Positions 1 through 5,237 of a stretch of 5,429 nt of DNA are shown here, one piece after another. Made by a program: the position numbers and the translations under genes. Below the pieces are notes generated by a model. That model was not told where the DNA came from and searched no databases. It saw only the letters and a list, made by a program, of their open reading frames with translations. The DNA is from Clostridia bacterium (GTDB lineage Bacteria > Bacillota > Clostridia > Christensenellales > UBA1242). Numbering within the stretch: position 1 is the first letter of the stretch; each line of letters starts with the position of its first letter. The stretch spans positions 1 through 5,429 of the forward strand of contig JALOBO010000107.1 in the NCBI GenBank assembly GCA_023228225.1. The letters run 5' to 3'.

Positions 1-159
1 CAAAACCACAACTGAAAATATTATTTTAATATGCCACCAAACCTCTAGAACCCCGCCGAATTTAAGTGAAACATAAAAAGTTGATAAGTTATTCAAGTCG
101 ACACAAAACTCTTGAAAATACCCCCTAAAAACATATAAAAATAAAAGGAAGATTTAGAA
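1..159. other. Upstream non-coding region
   Basis: No convincing gene is seen here. One plus-strand frame is open from base 2 to a TAA at 74-76 (24 codons) and could be the tail of an upstream gene, but nothing supports it. A patch around 35-60 is richer in C and G than the surroundings. A weak inverted repeat (ATATTA, 3 nt loop, TAATAT) sits at 18-32. The segment probably carries the promoter and leader of the plus-strand operon. Confidence 0.4.
112..139 (+). promoter_or_regulatory. Weak candidate promoter for the plus-strand operon
   Basis: TTGAAA at 112-117 and TATAAA at 134-139 are separated by 16 nt, resembling a sigma-70/SigA promoter. Transcription would start near base 146, almost on the SD of the first gene (AAAGGAAG at 144-151), which would leave little or no leader. 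This makes the assignment doubtful, and the true promoter may lie further left. Confidence 0.25.
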
Positions 160-1047
160 ATGAAAATTGGAAGTAAATTAGCAATTAAAAGATTAAAAAC
201 ATTTACCACGAAAGAAGGCAAAAAATTTTATAATGCGACATTGGTTGAGGCAACACTAAATTCAAAAATAATGAAAGGAAATAAGTGGGAATACAATTTA
301 TATTTGGCAAATATTTATACTGACTTGGAATTGGAAGAAGCGAAATATGATTTAGAATTGCCAGAAAAGAAAATTGAATATTTTACACCAGAAGGCGAAA
401 AAAAGGGATTTTTTGTAAAAGCAAACAAATTAGACCCAGCAAGAATAAGCAATCCCGACCATTCAATTATTCGTGTGCTAGATTTTGAGTTTAAGAGTAC
501 CACAGTGCAAGAAAATGGCAAAGTCAAGACAAATGAAAATGGGAAAATTATCTTTAATCATACGCTATCTATTGGGAAGTGCGAATATGATATTGGTGGG
601 TGGAAACTGCCAGACAAAAAATTAGAATTACGAGTTGCCACAGTTGAAAAGCAAAAACAAGCAATGTCGGAAAAATATAAAGCAATTATTAAAGACTTAA
701 AAGCACAACTTAAAAATGGAAATAGTACTGAAACTAATGAATCGAATGAAGAAAATTATGTCGAAAAAGTTCCAGAACTTGAAATGCAATCACCAAAAAT
801 CTATTTTGAGATAAATGATGTTGAGTTTGAGTTGGAAGACAAAGAGCAATTTAGCGATAGTATGAATTTTGTTGTTGATTTGGGGGAATATGAAAAATTA
901 AATTCTTTGGATAATTCACAAGTGAAAGTAAATTTGATTTGTGGCAATGAAATAATAAATTCAAAAAATTATGATTTAATTATTGGCAATACCGAAAATA
1001 ATGATGAATATGAAGTTAGTCTTGAAGAAGTTGTTGAGGTGCAATAA
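160..1047 (+). CDS. Acidic hypothetical protein, possibly ssDNA-binding (SSB-like)
   Basis: A 295-residue soluble protein with no signal peptide or membrane segment. It starts at ATG 160 behind an SD (AAAGGAAG, 144-151). Residues 1-60 look beta-rich (KLAIKRLKTFTTKEGKKFYN, then alternating hydrophobic strands), which would suit an OB-fold. Residues 162-186 form a charged helix (KQKQAMSEKYKAIIKDLKAQL). Residues 187-206 are a low-complexity Asn/Glu/Thr linker. Residues 210-275 form a second beta-rich part, and the C-terminus is strongly acidic. An acidic tail and linker next to nuclease genes fit an SSB-like or recombination mediator role, but no canonical SSB tail (DDDLPF) is present. The next gene begins directly after its stop, implying co-translation with the two nucleases. 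The function is inferred mainly from context; the protein could equally be an unrelated replication accessory factor. Confidence 0.85.
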   Translation: MKIGSKLAIKRLKTFTTKEGKKFYNATLVEATLNSKIMKGNKWEYNLYLANIYTDLELEEAKYDLELPEKKIEYFTPEGEKKGFFVKANKLDPARISNPDHSIIRVLDFEFKSTTVQENGKVKTNENGKIIFNHTLSIGKCEYDIGGWKLPDKKLELRVATVEKQKQAMSEKYKAIIKDLKAQLKNGNSTETNESNEENYVEKVPELEMQSPKIYFEINDVEFELEDKEQFSDSMNFVVDLGEYEKLNSLDNSQVKVNLICGNEIINSKNYDLIIGNTENNDEYEVSLEEVVEVQ

Positions 1048-1695
1048 ATGACTAACGAGCAAAAATTCTTTTTAGAAAATGTTAAAGTTATAATGTCCCC
1101 ACAAGAAAAACAAGGTTATATTACGCACATAACCGAAAAATTTGAAAAACTCAATGTGAAATATGAAAAACTATATGAACCGTTTCACCTTAGGCAAGGT
1201 GACTATTCAATGGTTATTCTTGGCAAAGATTATAGAAACGAATGGTTGGCAGAACGAAAATTCGGCATAAGCGAACTAGACAAATGTCTAACTGACACTG
1301 ACATAGAAACAAAATCTAAAATAGAACTTGGACTTCAAGGCATTAGAGATAATCTTGAATGGGAGTTCGTTCGAATGAATCAAATTGGCGTTAAAGAAAA
1401 ATGGTTGTTTATAGAGAATGTAAAAAACTTTGAAGATATTCGTGATTATGCTAGTGGTTATGAACTCAAAAATCAAACTGCAGGGCAACGGGTTTATTCT
1501 ACTTTGAATAGTTGGCAGTGCAATAATAGATACGGTTTCAAAATTCAATGCTTGCCCGTAAAAGAAGATTTTGCAAACATACTCTTGGTGAAAATGTTTT
1601 ATTATTGGCGAAACGATATGAAATTGCTTTATGGCAAAAATTTTCTTACTTATGTTAAAAAACTTGTAAAGGGAGATATAAATGGAAATAAATAA
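1048..1695 (+). CDS. ERCC4-domain nuclease (XPF/Mus81-type), phage-like
   Basis: A 215-residue protein beginning immediately after the TAA of the previous gene, with SD GAGGT at 1036-1040. It has the ERCC4 nuclease signature: Gly51-Asp52-Tyr53, a strand, then Glu69-Arg70-Lys71 within WLAERKFGISEL. This matches the GDXnERKX3D metal-binding core of XPF/Mus81 nucleases, which cut branched or flap DNA. Downstream, WEFVRMNQIGVKEKWLFIEN (residues 105-124) and RVYSTLNSW with RYGFKIQ (148-166) follow the order seen in stand-alone phage ERCC4 proteins: a helix, a strand ending in an IEN-type motif, then a helix and a final strand. The Asp expected four residues after ERK is replaced by Ser75, with Glu76 next to it. 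The protein is short, without helicase or HhH domains, as is usual for phage versions. It probably resolves or trims branched DNA during replication or recombination. The fold call is firm; the substrate is inferred. Confidence 0.88.
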   Translation: MTNEQKFFLENVKVIMSPQEKQGYITHITEKFEKLNVKYEKLYEPFHLRQGDYSMVILGKDYRNEWLAERKFGISELDKCLTDTDIETKSKIELGLQGIRDNLEWEFVRMNQIGVKEKWLFIENVKNFEDIRDYASGYELKNQTAGQRVYSTLNSWQCNNRYGFKIQCLPVKEDFANILLVKMFYYWRNDMKLLYGKNFLTYVKKLVKGDINGNK

Positions 1696-2461
1696 AGACA
1701 CATTGTTAATGTTTTCAAAGTTTAATGATTATTTATTCCACGAAGAGCCCCACGAATACTACTGGAAAGACAAAAGAGTTAAAACGAGTGTAACTAAATT
1801 TGTTAGTACTTTTTTCGAAGAGTTTGACAAGGAAAAAATAAGTTTGGCTTATGCCAAGAAAAATGGACTAGACCAACAAGAAGTATTAAATACTTGGGCG
1901 AAAACCGCAAATATTGCAAGTATTACAGGCACTATTTTACATAAGTATGCAGAAGATAGGCAAATTGGTAGAGTTATGCCTTTTGATTTCTCAGATGCAG
2001 AAAAAAATAATGTTATGGATGGTGTAAAGCAAAGGATATATAAATTATGTGATATGTATGATAAATTTGCGATTGATACTAGCGGGAAGTTATTGCCATT
2101 AAAAATGGAATTTACCGTTGGATTGCAGGATCACATTGCAGGGAATATCGACTTACTTTGCTGGAATGAAAAATACCAAGAAATAAACATCGTGGATTAT
2201 AAAACAAGCAAAAAAATAGAAAAAACCAATTCTTATGGCAAAAAAATGAAGTATGAAATGTCGGCATATGATGATTGTGAATTTTATCATTATAGTTTAC
2301 AACTTTCCATTTATAAAGAGATTTTAAATAATTTTGGAATAAATGTAGGAAAATGTATATTGGTTTGGATAAATGAAAATAATACTAAATATGAAGTAAT
2401 CCAGTGTGCTGACTTGCAAAAAGAAGCCAAAATGGCACTAACAAGATTGTGTAATGAATAA
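1682..2461 (+). CDS. PD-(D/E)XK exonuclease, RecB/Cas4-like
   Basis: A 259-residue soluble protein whose ATG overlaps the end of the ERCC4 gene by 14 nt. Its SD is AAAGGGAG (1668-1675), so translation is coupled. The motifs of the RecB-like PD-(D/E)XK superfamily appear in order: HEYYWKDKRVKTSVTKFV (24-41), the Ser-Val-Thr entry typical of phage members; GTILHKYAED (83-92), motif I with His87; Glu143 in KMEFTVG; GNIDLL (154-159), with Asp157 as metal ligand; IVDYKTSK (170-177), with Asp172 and Lys174 as the catalytic D-X-K; and YSLQLSIYKEIL (204-215), the QXXXY helix with Gln207 and Tyr211. All key residues are present, so the enzyme should be active. Relatives are metal-dependent 5'-3' or ssDNA exonucleases used in phage recombination and replication. 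No helicase domain is attached. Together with its neighbours it suggests a recombination or DNA-processing operon. Confidence 0.9.
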   Translation: MEINKDTLLMFSKFNDYLFHEEPHEYYWKDKRVKTSVTKFVSTFFEEFDKEKISLAYAKKNGLDQQEVLNTWAKTANIASITGTILHKYAEDRQIGRVMPFDFSDAEKNNVMDGVKQRIYKLCDMYDKFAIDTSGKLLPLKMEFTVGLQDHIAGNIDLLCWNEKYQEINIVDYKTSKKIEKTNSYGKKMKYEMSAYDDCEFYHYSLQLSIYKEILNNFGINVGKCILVWINENNTKYEVIQCADLQKEAKMALTRLCNE

Positions 2462-2462
2462 A

Positions 2463-2480
2463 TATACATAGAAATGTATA
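2463..2480. repeat. Short inverted repeat after the nuclease operon
   Basis: TATACAT (2463-2469), loop AGAA, ATGTATA (2474-2480) is a perfect 7 bp stem just after the TAA of the exonuclease gene. It is AT-only apart from one pair and has no following U-run, so it is a weak terminator at best. It could be a transcript-end stabiliser or an operator for the HTH protein encoded downstream. Confidence 0.4.
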
Positions 2481-2514
2481 AATATAAATTCCTAGACAAA
2501 TAATCTTAAATTGA

Positions 2515-2543
2515 TTGACTTTTTAATGAAAATATGTTATATT
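2515..2543 (+). promoter_or_regulatory. Strong extended -10 promoter for the HTH gene
   Basis: TTGACT (2515-2520, one mismatch to the consensus -35) and TATATT (2538-2543) are separated by exactly 17 nt. A TG dinucleotide at 2535-2536 gives an extended -10 (TGTTATATT). Transcription is predicted to start near 2550, leaving a leader of about 28 nt with the SD AAAAGGA before ATG 2578. This is the best promoter visible in the window and implies that the HTH gene is expressed independently of the nuclease operon. Confidence 0.8.
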
Positions 2544-2552
2544 TAAATATAA
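2537..2552. promoter_or_regulatory. 16 bp perfect palindrome over the -10 box, candidate operator
   Basis: TTATATTTAAATATAA is fully self-complementary, centred between 2544 and 2545. It covers the whole -10 element and the region up to the expected start of transcription. A dimeric repressor bound here would block the promoter, and the adjacent gene encodes a probable HTH protein, so autoregulation is plausible. The site consists only of A and T in an AT-rich background, so chance remains possible. Confidence 0.4.
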
Positions 2553-2577
2553 AAGTTATAAAAAGGAATTAAAAAAA

Positions 2578-2841
2578 ATGAGCATTAAACAAGGTGAAAG
2601 ACAATATCAAATGACCGACAATTTCGCAATATATATCTTAAAATATTTGAAGGATAAAAATATGTCATTTGCAATGTTTTGCGAATTGGCTGATTTACCA
2701 GATTATATTACATATAAGGTTATAAGTCGTAAAATAAAAATGCATTGCTATTTATCATTCTTAAAAAAGATTGGCGATTTCTTTGGAATTGATAATATGG
2801 TGTTACATGTTAGACAAAAATATAAATATGGTAATAACTGA
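2578..2841 (+). CDS. Small probable HTH (XRE/Cro-like) regulator
   Basis: An 87-residue basic protein, the usual length of a single-domain phage Cro-type regulator. Residues 15-71 follow the XRE pattern: first helix IYILKYLKDKN, then MSFAMFCELADLP as helix 2 with the conserved Ser and a small residue at the turn, ITYKVISRKIK as recognition helix, and YLSFLKKIGDFFGI as the closing helices that resemble the 'kIA..lgi' end of XRE domains. The fit is by pattern only and the recognition helix is divergent. It starts at ATG 2578 behind AAAAGGA; Met12 is a less likely alternative start. The gene has its own strong promoter with an overlapping palindrome, and it is the last gene before the convergent terminator. 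It is the only gene here ending in TGA. Probable role: transcription control of the element. Confidence 0.8.
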   Translation: MSIKQGERQYQMTDNFAIYILKYLKDKNMSFAMFCELADLPDYITYKVISRKIKMHCYLSFLKKIGDFFGIDNMVLHVRQKYKYGNN

Positions 2842-2854
2842 ATAAAAACGCAAT

Positions 2855-2892
2855 AAAAAAGAGTATACTATTAATTTAGTATACTCTAATTC
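2855..2892. terminator. Bidirectional intrinsic terminator between convergent operons
   Basis: GAGTATACTA (2861-2870), loop TTAATT, TAGTATACTC (2877-2886) forms a perfect 10 bp stem. On the minus strand it is followed by six consecutive T (from A2855-2860) and another T-run, giving a strong rho-independent terminator just downstream of the minus-strand operon. On the plus strand the following TAATTCTTTATA is a poorer U-tract, so termination after the HTH gene would be less efficient. Confidence 0.85.
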
Positions 2893-2902
2893 TTTATAAA
2901 TA

Positions 2903-3436
2903 TTATGCTTGTGGTTTAGTTTCGGTTGCAGTTTCAGCCGCTTTTTTTTCTGCGTCTAATTTAGCAGCGAGTGCAAGCAAATATGCTTCGTGTTCTGCTT
3001 TTGCTTTTGCCTCAGCAGCATCTTTATCTTTTTGTGCTTTTAGGGCAATCGCTTCCGCCTCTTCAGCAGCCTTTGCTTTTGTTTCTAATTCTATCGCTTT
3101 TGCCTTTGCTTTTTCTTCAGCAATAATTTGTTTATTTATTTTTGAAGTTGATTTTCTTTCAGCTGCAGCTGAATTGGTCTCAAATGCCCATCTAATACCG
3201 AATACTTGTACTATTACAAATAGTAATATTGATATTGCTATAGGCACTATATCTACTCCAAGTAAAAGAAAGCTTGGCAAATCAGCAATTATTGCATCAA
3301 AGCTAGCAGTATAACCAATGGTCGCACTTAAAAAGGCATTTCCTATTGTTGCTAAACTCGCTTGTGGATTTGATACAAACACATATTTAGAGCCGGCAAC
3401 AATTCCTTCCCAAATCTTATTAAAAAATGATTTCAT
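2903..3436 (-). CDS. Alternative short product from internal start (177 aa)
   Basis: A perfect AAGGAG (3443-3448) sits 6 nt before ATG 3436, in frame with the 332-codon reading frame (Met156). The preceding AT-rich, A-heavy stretch, read as RLNKIKLKFKEIK, looks like the intergenic leaders of the other genes in this operon. The resulting 177-residue protein (MKSFFNKIWEG onward) would have a short amphipathic N-terminus, a Ser/Ala/Gly-rich hydrophobic segment, one strong membrane helix and the charged helical tail. This looks like a complete, independent protein. Either the upstream four-helix protein lost its stop and became fused, or both forms are made. Confidence 0.6.
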   Translation of the reverse strand: MKSFFNKIWEGIVAGSKYVFVSNPQASLATIGNAFLSATIGYTASFDAIIADLPSFLLLGVDIVPIAISILLFVIVQVFGIRWAFETNSAAAERKSTSKINKQIIAEEKAKAKAIELETKAKAAEEAEAIALKAQKDKDAAEAKAKAEHEAYLLALAAKLDAEKKAAETATETKPQA

Positions 3437-3901
3437 TTTTATCTCCTTAAATTTTAATTTTATTTTATTTAATCGTAAAGTTAGATACCCAACTATTATT
3501 AATAGTACAGTTTGCACAACCAATCTCACTTTGCTTATTGTTATTATTAATCGCAAAACGAATAAACTTCTAAATATTATTCCAAGTGCCATCAATGTAA
3601 TAAACACCGAGATTAAGCTGCATATTATATCTAGCATAGACAAGATTACGGCACCACGACTAAAATTATTATTTATATAATCTATCCTAGCATTGATGCC
3701 TTTTTCAATATTTTGCCTTTTTTTTAAGGCAGTGCCAAGAAACACAAAGAACCCACTAGAAATAGAAAATAAAGATACCCATATTGGTTCTTGTGCAATA
3801 TTTGCCACCAAATCACTGGTGGTAAAAAATATTACAAATACCATAAATCCAGTGAATAATCTGGTATTGGGTTTTTTTTGTGGTCTAAACACATCTTCCA
3901 T
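2903..3901 (-). CDS. Polytopic membrane protein with Ala/Lys/Glu-rich helical tail
   Basis: A 332-residue frame, last gene of the minus-strand operon, with SD AAAAGGAA 9 nt before ATG 3901. Residues 14-36, 39-59, 83-111 and 113-143 are hydrophobic membrane segments. After a basic stretch, residues 156-240 form a second unit with a Ser/Ala/Gly-rich segment (181-206) and a strong membrane helix (208-238). From about 245 to 327 the chain is a highly charged Ala/Lys/Glu helix (runs such as AEEKAKAKAIELETKAKAAE), TolA-like in composition only. I recognise no family. Codons 150-156 contain a textbook SD followed by ATG, so this may be two genes joined in frame or one gene with a second start (see the entry ending at 3436). 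The tail suggests an elongated rod outside or along the membrane, and the operon context suggests partnership with the other coiled-coil proteins. Virion, secretion or envelope roles are all possible. Confidence 0.8.
   Translation of the reverse strand: MEDVFRPQKKPNTRLFTGFMVFVIFFTTSDLVANIAQEPIWVSLFSISSGFFVFLGTALKKRQNIEKGINARIDYINNNFSRGAVILSMLDIICSLISVFITLMALGIIFRSLFVLRLIITISKVRLVVQTVLLIIVGYLTLRLNKIKLKFKEIKMKSFFNKIWEGIVAGSKYVFVSNPQASLATIGNAFLSATIGYTASFDAIIADLPSFLLLGVDIVPIAISILLFVIVQVFGIRWAFETNSAAAERKSTSKINKQIIAEEKAKAKAIELETKAKAAEEAEAIALKAQKDKDAAEAKAKAEHEAYLLALAAKLDAEKKAAETATETKPQA
3443..3448 (-). promoter_or_regulatory. Internal Shine-Dalgarno inside a reading frame
   Basis: CTCCTT on the plus strand reads AAGGAG on the coding strand, with 6 nt (ATAAAA) to an in-frame ATG at 3436. 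It is as strong as or stronger than the SDs of the other genes in this operon and encodes Lys-Glu at residues 152-153 of the longer frame. It supports a genuine internal translation start. Confidence 0.65.
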
Positions 3902-3936
3902 ACTATTAACTTCCTTTTCTATATTTTTTATGGATA

Positions 3937-4287
3937 TTAGTCAACACTTATTGAATTGCCTGCATCTTCTTGAATTTCTATTTCGATTTCTTCGTTTTTA
4001 TATTCAGAATTTTCTTCAGATTCTTCTTCCACATCAATAAGATATTTTTCAAAATCCTCTATCTCTGAATTAATGTTTTCCAAGTCAAATTCTTTTTCTT
4101 TTTCTTCAACAACCAAAGCAATTAGTGTTTCTTTAATAACCTCAGAATATGCGTTTGTAGAAACGATTTCCTCAACTTTTTTCTTTTCGGCTTCGATTGC
4201 AAGTTCTTTGTTTGCAACAAAATCCTCTTTTGTCTTTAGTGCCAATTCATAATCAGCAAGAAATTTTTCTTCGTTAATTTTTTTCAT
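3937..4287 (-). CDS. Small acidic helical (coiled-coil) protein
   Basis: A 116-residue soluble protein, start ATG 4287 behind AAGGAG (4297-4302), 35 nt upstream of the 332-codon gene. Residues 1-42 are a mixed-charge helix (EEKFLADYELALKTKEDFVANKELAIEAEKKKVEEI). Residues 45-62 are more hydrophobic (YSEVIKETLIALVV), and residues 62-116 are extremely acidic (EEKEKEFDLENINSEIEDFEKYLIDVEEESEEN and beyond). It has no cysteine, membrane segment or known motif. The composition suits an oligomeric coiled-coil adaptor or scaffold, or a protein that interacts with basic partners such as the charged tails of its neighbours. I do not recognise the family. Confidence 0.8.
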   Translation of the reverse strand: MKKINEEKFLADYELALKTKEDFVANKELAIEAEKKKVEEIVSTNAYSEVIKETLIALVVEEKEKEFDLENINSEIEDFEKYLIDVEEESEENSEYKNEEIEIEIQEDAGNSISVD

Positions 4288-4292
4288 TAAAT

Positions 4293-4309
4293 AATTCTCC
4301 TTTTATTTT
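4293..4309 (-). repeat. 17-nt translational leader, copy 1
   Basis: Reads AAAATAAAAGGAGAATT on the coding strand, directly before ATG 4287. It is identical to the copy before ATG 5102. It contains the SD and an A-rich upstream enhancer-like stretch, and was probably duplicated or selected as a standard ribosome-loading signal for this operon. Confidence 0.6.
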
Positions 4310-4322
4310 TTTATATATCAAA

Positions 4323-4362
4323 CAATCTTTCGATTGGTAATACCCATTATGATAATGGTATT
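4323..4362 (-). other. Tandem intercistronic hairpins
   Basis: Two inverted repeats occupy the end of the 251-codon gene and the gap behind it. In minus-strand RNA order, the first is a 10 bp stem with one bulged base and a UCA loop (4339-4362), overlapping the stop codon at 4347-4349. The second is CAATC-GAAA-GATTG (4323-4336), a 5 bp stem closed by a GNRA-type GAAA tetraloop. No U-run follows, so a full terminator is unlikely. They may limit ribosome or polymerase read-through, stabilise a processed mRNA end, or set the expression ratio between upstream and downstream genes. Confidence 0.45.
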
Positions 4363-5102
4363 ATTGTATTTATTATATGAGTGCCAAATAATGCATCAAT
4401 CCCTAACAACGCACAATAAACGACTAAAACACCAATTGCGATTATAAATATTGACAATGCAATATATCGTGCGATTTTGCTAAATGTTGCGATTGCCTCA
4501 AATATAGCATTTATGCCATTAAAAATAGCCAAAACTATTGTTACAATACAATAAGGTATTGTCAATAAAAGCAACATCAAACACATTAAAGGTATGCCAT
4601 ATGATCGGTCCTCATATGTTTTAGGTTTAGATTCTATATCCCCATCTTCTTTTTTATGCTTTTTATTTATTAAATTAGAAAAATCAAATTCTAATATAGG
4701 GCGAACTGATTTATAAAAAGCCTCTGCCCTTCTTTGTTTTTCATCGATTGTTTTAGTTTGTTGCGAGATTTTGTCTTGTTTGAAACTTTCCTTGATAGTA
4801 TCTTTCCGTTCTTTCGCTAATTCTTTTTTATACTTATCCGTCTCGTCACTATCATCTTCAAATATTTCATTTGTTATGTTGGCTTTCGCATAGTCCATAG
4901 AAATTTCAGCAAGCGAATTCCCTTTCTCAACTTGTTTTTTTAAATATTCATTCTGAAGATTTTTTAAATTTATCTCATCAAAATTATCATTATTTTTTTG
5001 TATCACAATTTCTTTTTTATTTATCTCTTCTTGTAATGCGAGTCCCTGTTTTTTTATTTCTTCTTGTTTTACAAGTTCGCTTGCTTTCTCTTTTAAGTCC
5101 AT
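4347..5102 (-). CDS. Coiled-coil protein with C-terminal membrane anchor
   Basis: A 251-residue protein, start ATG 5102 behind AAGGAG (5112-5117) in the repeated 17-nt leader. Residues 1-35 and 45-130 are highly charged helix, rich in Lys, Glu and Gln, with heptad-like spacing (ASELVKQEEIKKQGLALQEE; YLKKQVEKGNSLAEISMDYA), and include an acidic patch EDDSDETD (82-89). Residues 131-145 (KSVRPILEFDFSNLI) are more hydrophobic, and 146-166 form a charged linker. Residues 168-194 and 210-237 are strong membrane segments with an amphipathic stretch between them, and the C-terminus is short and hydrophobic. It has no signal peptide. The expected topology is a large cytoplasmic or rod-like N-terminal half tethered by a C-terminal hairpin. 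I recognise no family. Its position between a micro-ORF and the acidic coiled-coil gene suggests one multi-part membrane-associated assembly. Confidence 0.85.
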   Translation of the reverse strand: MDLKEKASELVKQEEIKKQGLALQEEINKKEIVIQKNNDNFDEINLKNLQNEYLKKQVEKGNSLAEISMDYAKANITNEIFEDDSDETDKYKKELAKERKDTIKESFKQDKISQQTKTIDEKQRRAEAFYKSVRPILEFDFSNLINKKHKKEDGDIESKPKTYEDRSYGIPLMCLMLLLLTIPYCIVTIVLAIFNGINAIFEAIATFSKIARYIALSIFIIAIGVLVVYCALLGIDALFGTHIINTIIPLS

Positions 5103-5107
5103 TTTAA

Positions 5108-5124
5108 AATTCTCCTTTTATTTT
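5108..5124 (-). repeat. 17-nt translational leader, copy 2
   Basis: Identical to the leader before ATG 4287, and lies directly before ATG 5102. It overlaps the end of the 32-codon micro-ORF (stop at 5118-5120), so termination of that ORF places a ribosome on the SD of the next gene. Confidence 0.6.
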
Positions 5125-5216
5125 ATTATCCGCCAGTGGAAAAGTATGAGACCATCGACATAAAGTCGGTTGCAGTTGCTCCCTGCACCATTATCAATGA
5201 TTTCTATAGTTGCCAT
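5118..5216 (-). CDS. Micro-ORF, 32 residues
   Basis: ATG 5216 has a perfect AAGGAG (5223-5228) at 6 nt spacing, one of the best initiation sites in the window. The 32-residue product starts MATIEIIDNGAGSNC and ends GLILFHWRIIK, with no known motif. Its stop falls on the SD of the downstream membrane-anchor gene, so it may couple translation. A second frame, shifted by +1, is open from GTG 5188 to a stop at 5126. It encodes a 20-residue Gly/Ser/Thr-rich peptide ending MVSYFSTGG and overlaps most of the micro-ORF. Which frame is used, whether a shift joins them, or whether the segment is only a leader cannot be decided from one sequence. Confidence 0.55.
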   Translation of the reverse strand: MATIEIIDNGAGSNCNRLYVDGLILFHWRIIK

Positions 5217-5237
5217 TTTTTTCTCCTTGTTAAATTT

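Noticed and set aside
15..33. Possible dif/XerCD-like or attachment site
   Set aside because: Only a 6 bp AT palindrome with a 3 nt loop; arms do not match known dif half-sites.
315..527. Minus-strand open frame of 70 codons
   Set aside because: Lies wholly antisense to the first plus-strand gene, with no SD and no plausible protein pattern.
1288..1701. Minus-strand open frame of 137 codons
   Set aside because: Antisense to the ERCC4 nuclease gene, whose motifs are clear; the composition is that of a shadow frame.
2311..2499. Minus-strand open frame of 62 codons
   Set aside because: Antisense to the end of the exonuclease gene, which retains its QXXXY motif and C-terminus; no SD.
2839..2856. 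Possible TGA-as-Trp code (the HTH frame would extend five codons)
   Set aside because: All other tryptophans are TGG and no frame needs TGA read-through, so the standard bacterial code is the simpler reading.
3188..3225. Inverted repeat TACTATT / AATAGTA
   Set aside because: AT-rich, inside the coding sequence of a membrane helix; expected by chance at this composition.
3318..3680. Plus-strand open frame of 120 codons
   Set aside because: Antisense to the 332-codon membrane protein; its apparent hydrophobicity mirrors the opposite strand.
3805..3822. Inverted repeat CCACCA / TGGTGG with 6 nt loop
   Set aside because: Falls inside a membrane-segment coding stretch, short stem, no U-run; coding constraint explains it.
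3693..4040. Plus-strand open frame of 115 codons
   Set aside because: Covers two minus-strand genes and their junction, which have proper SDs; no start signal of its own.
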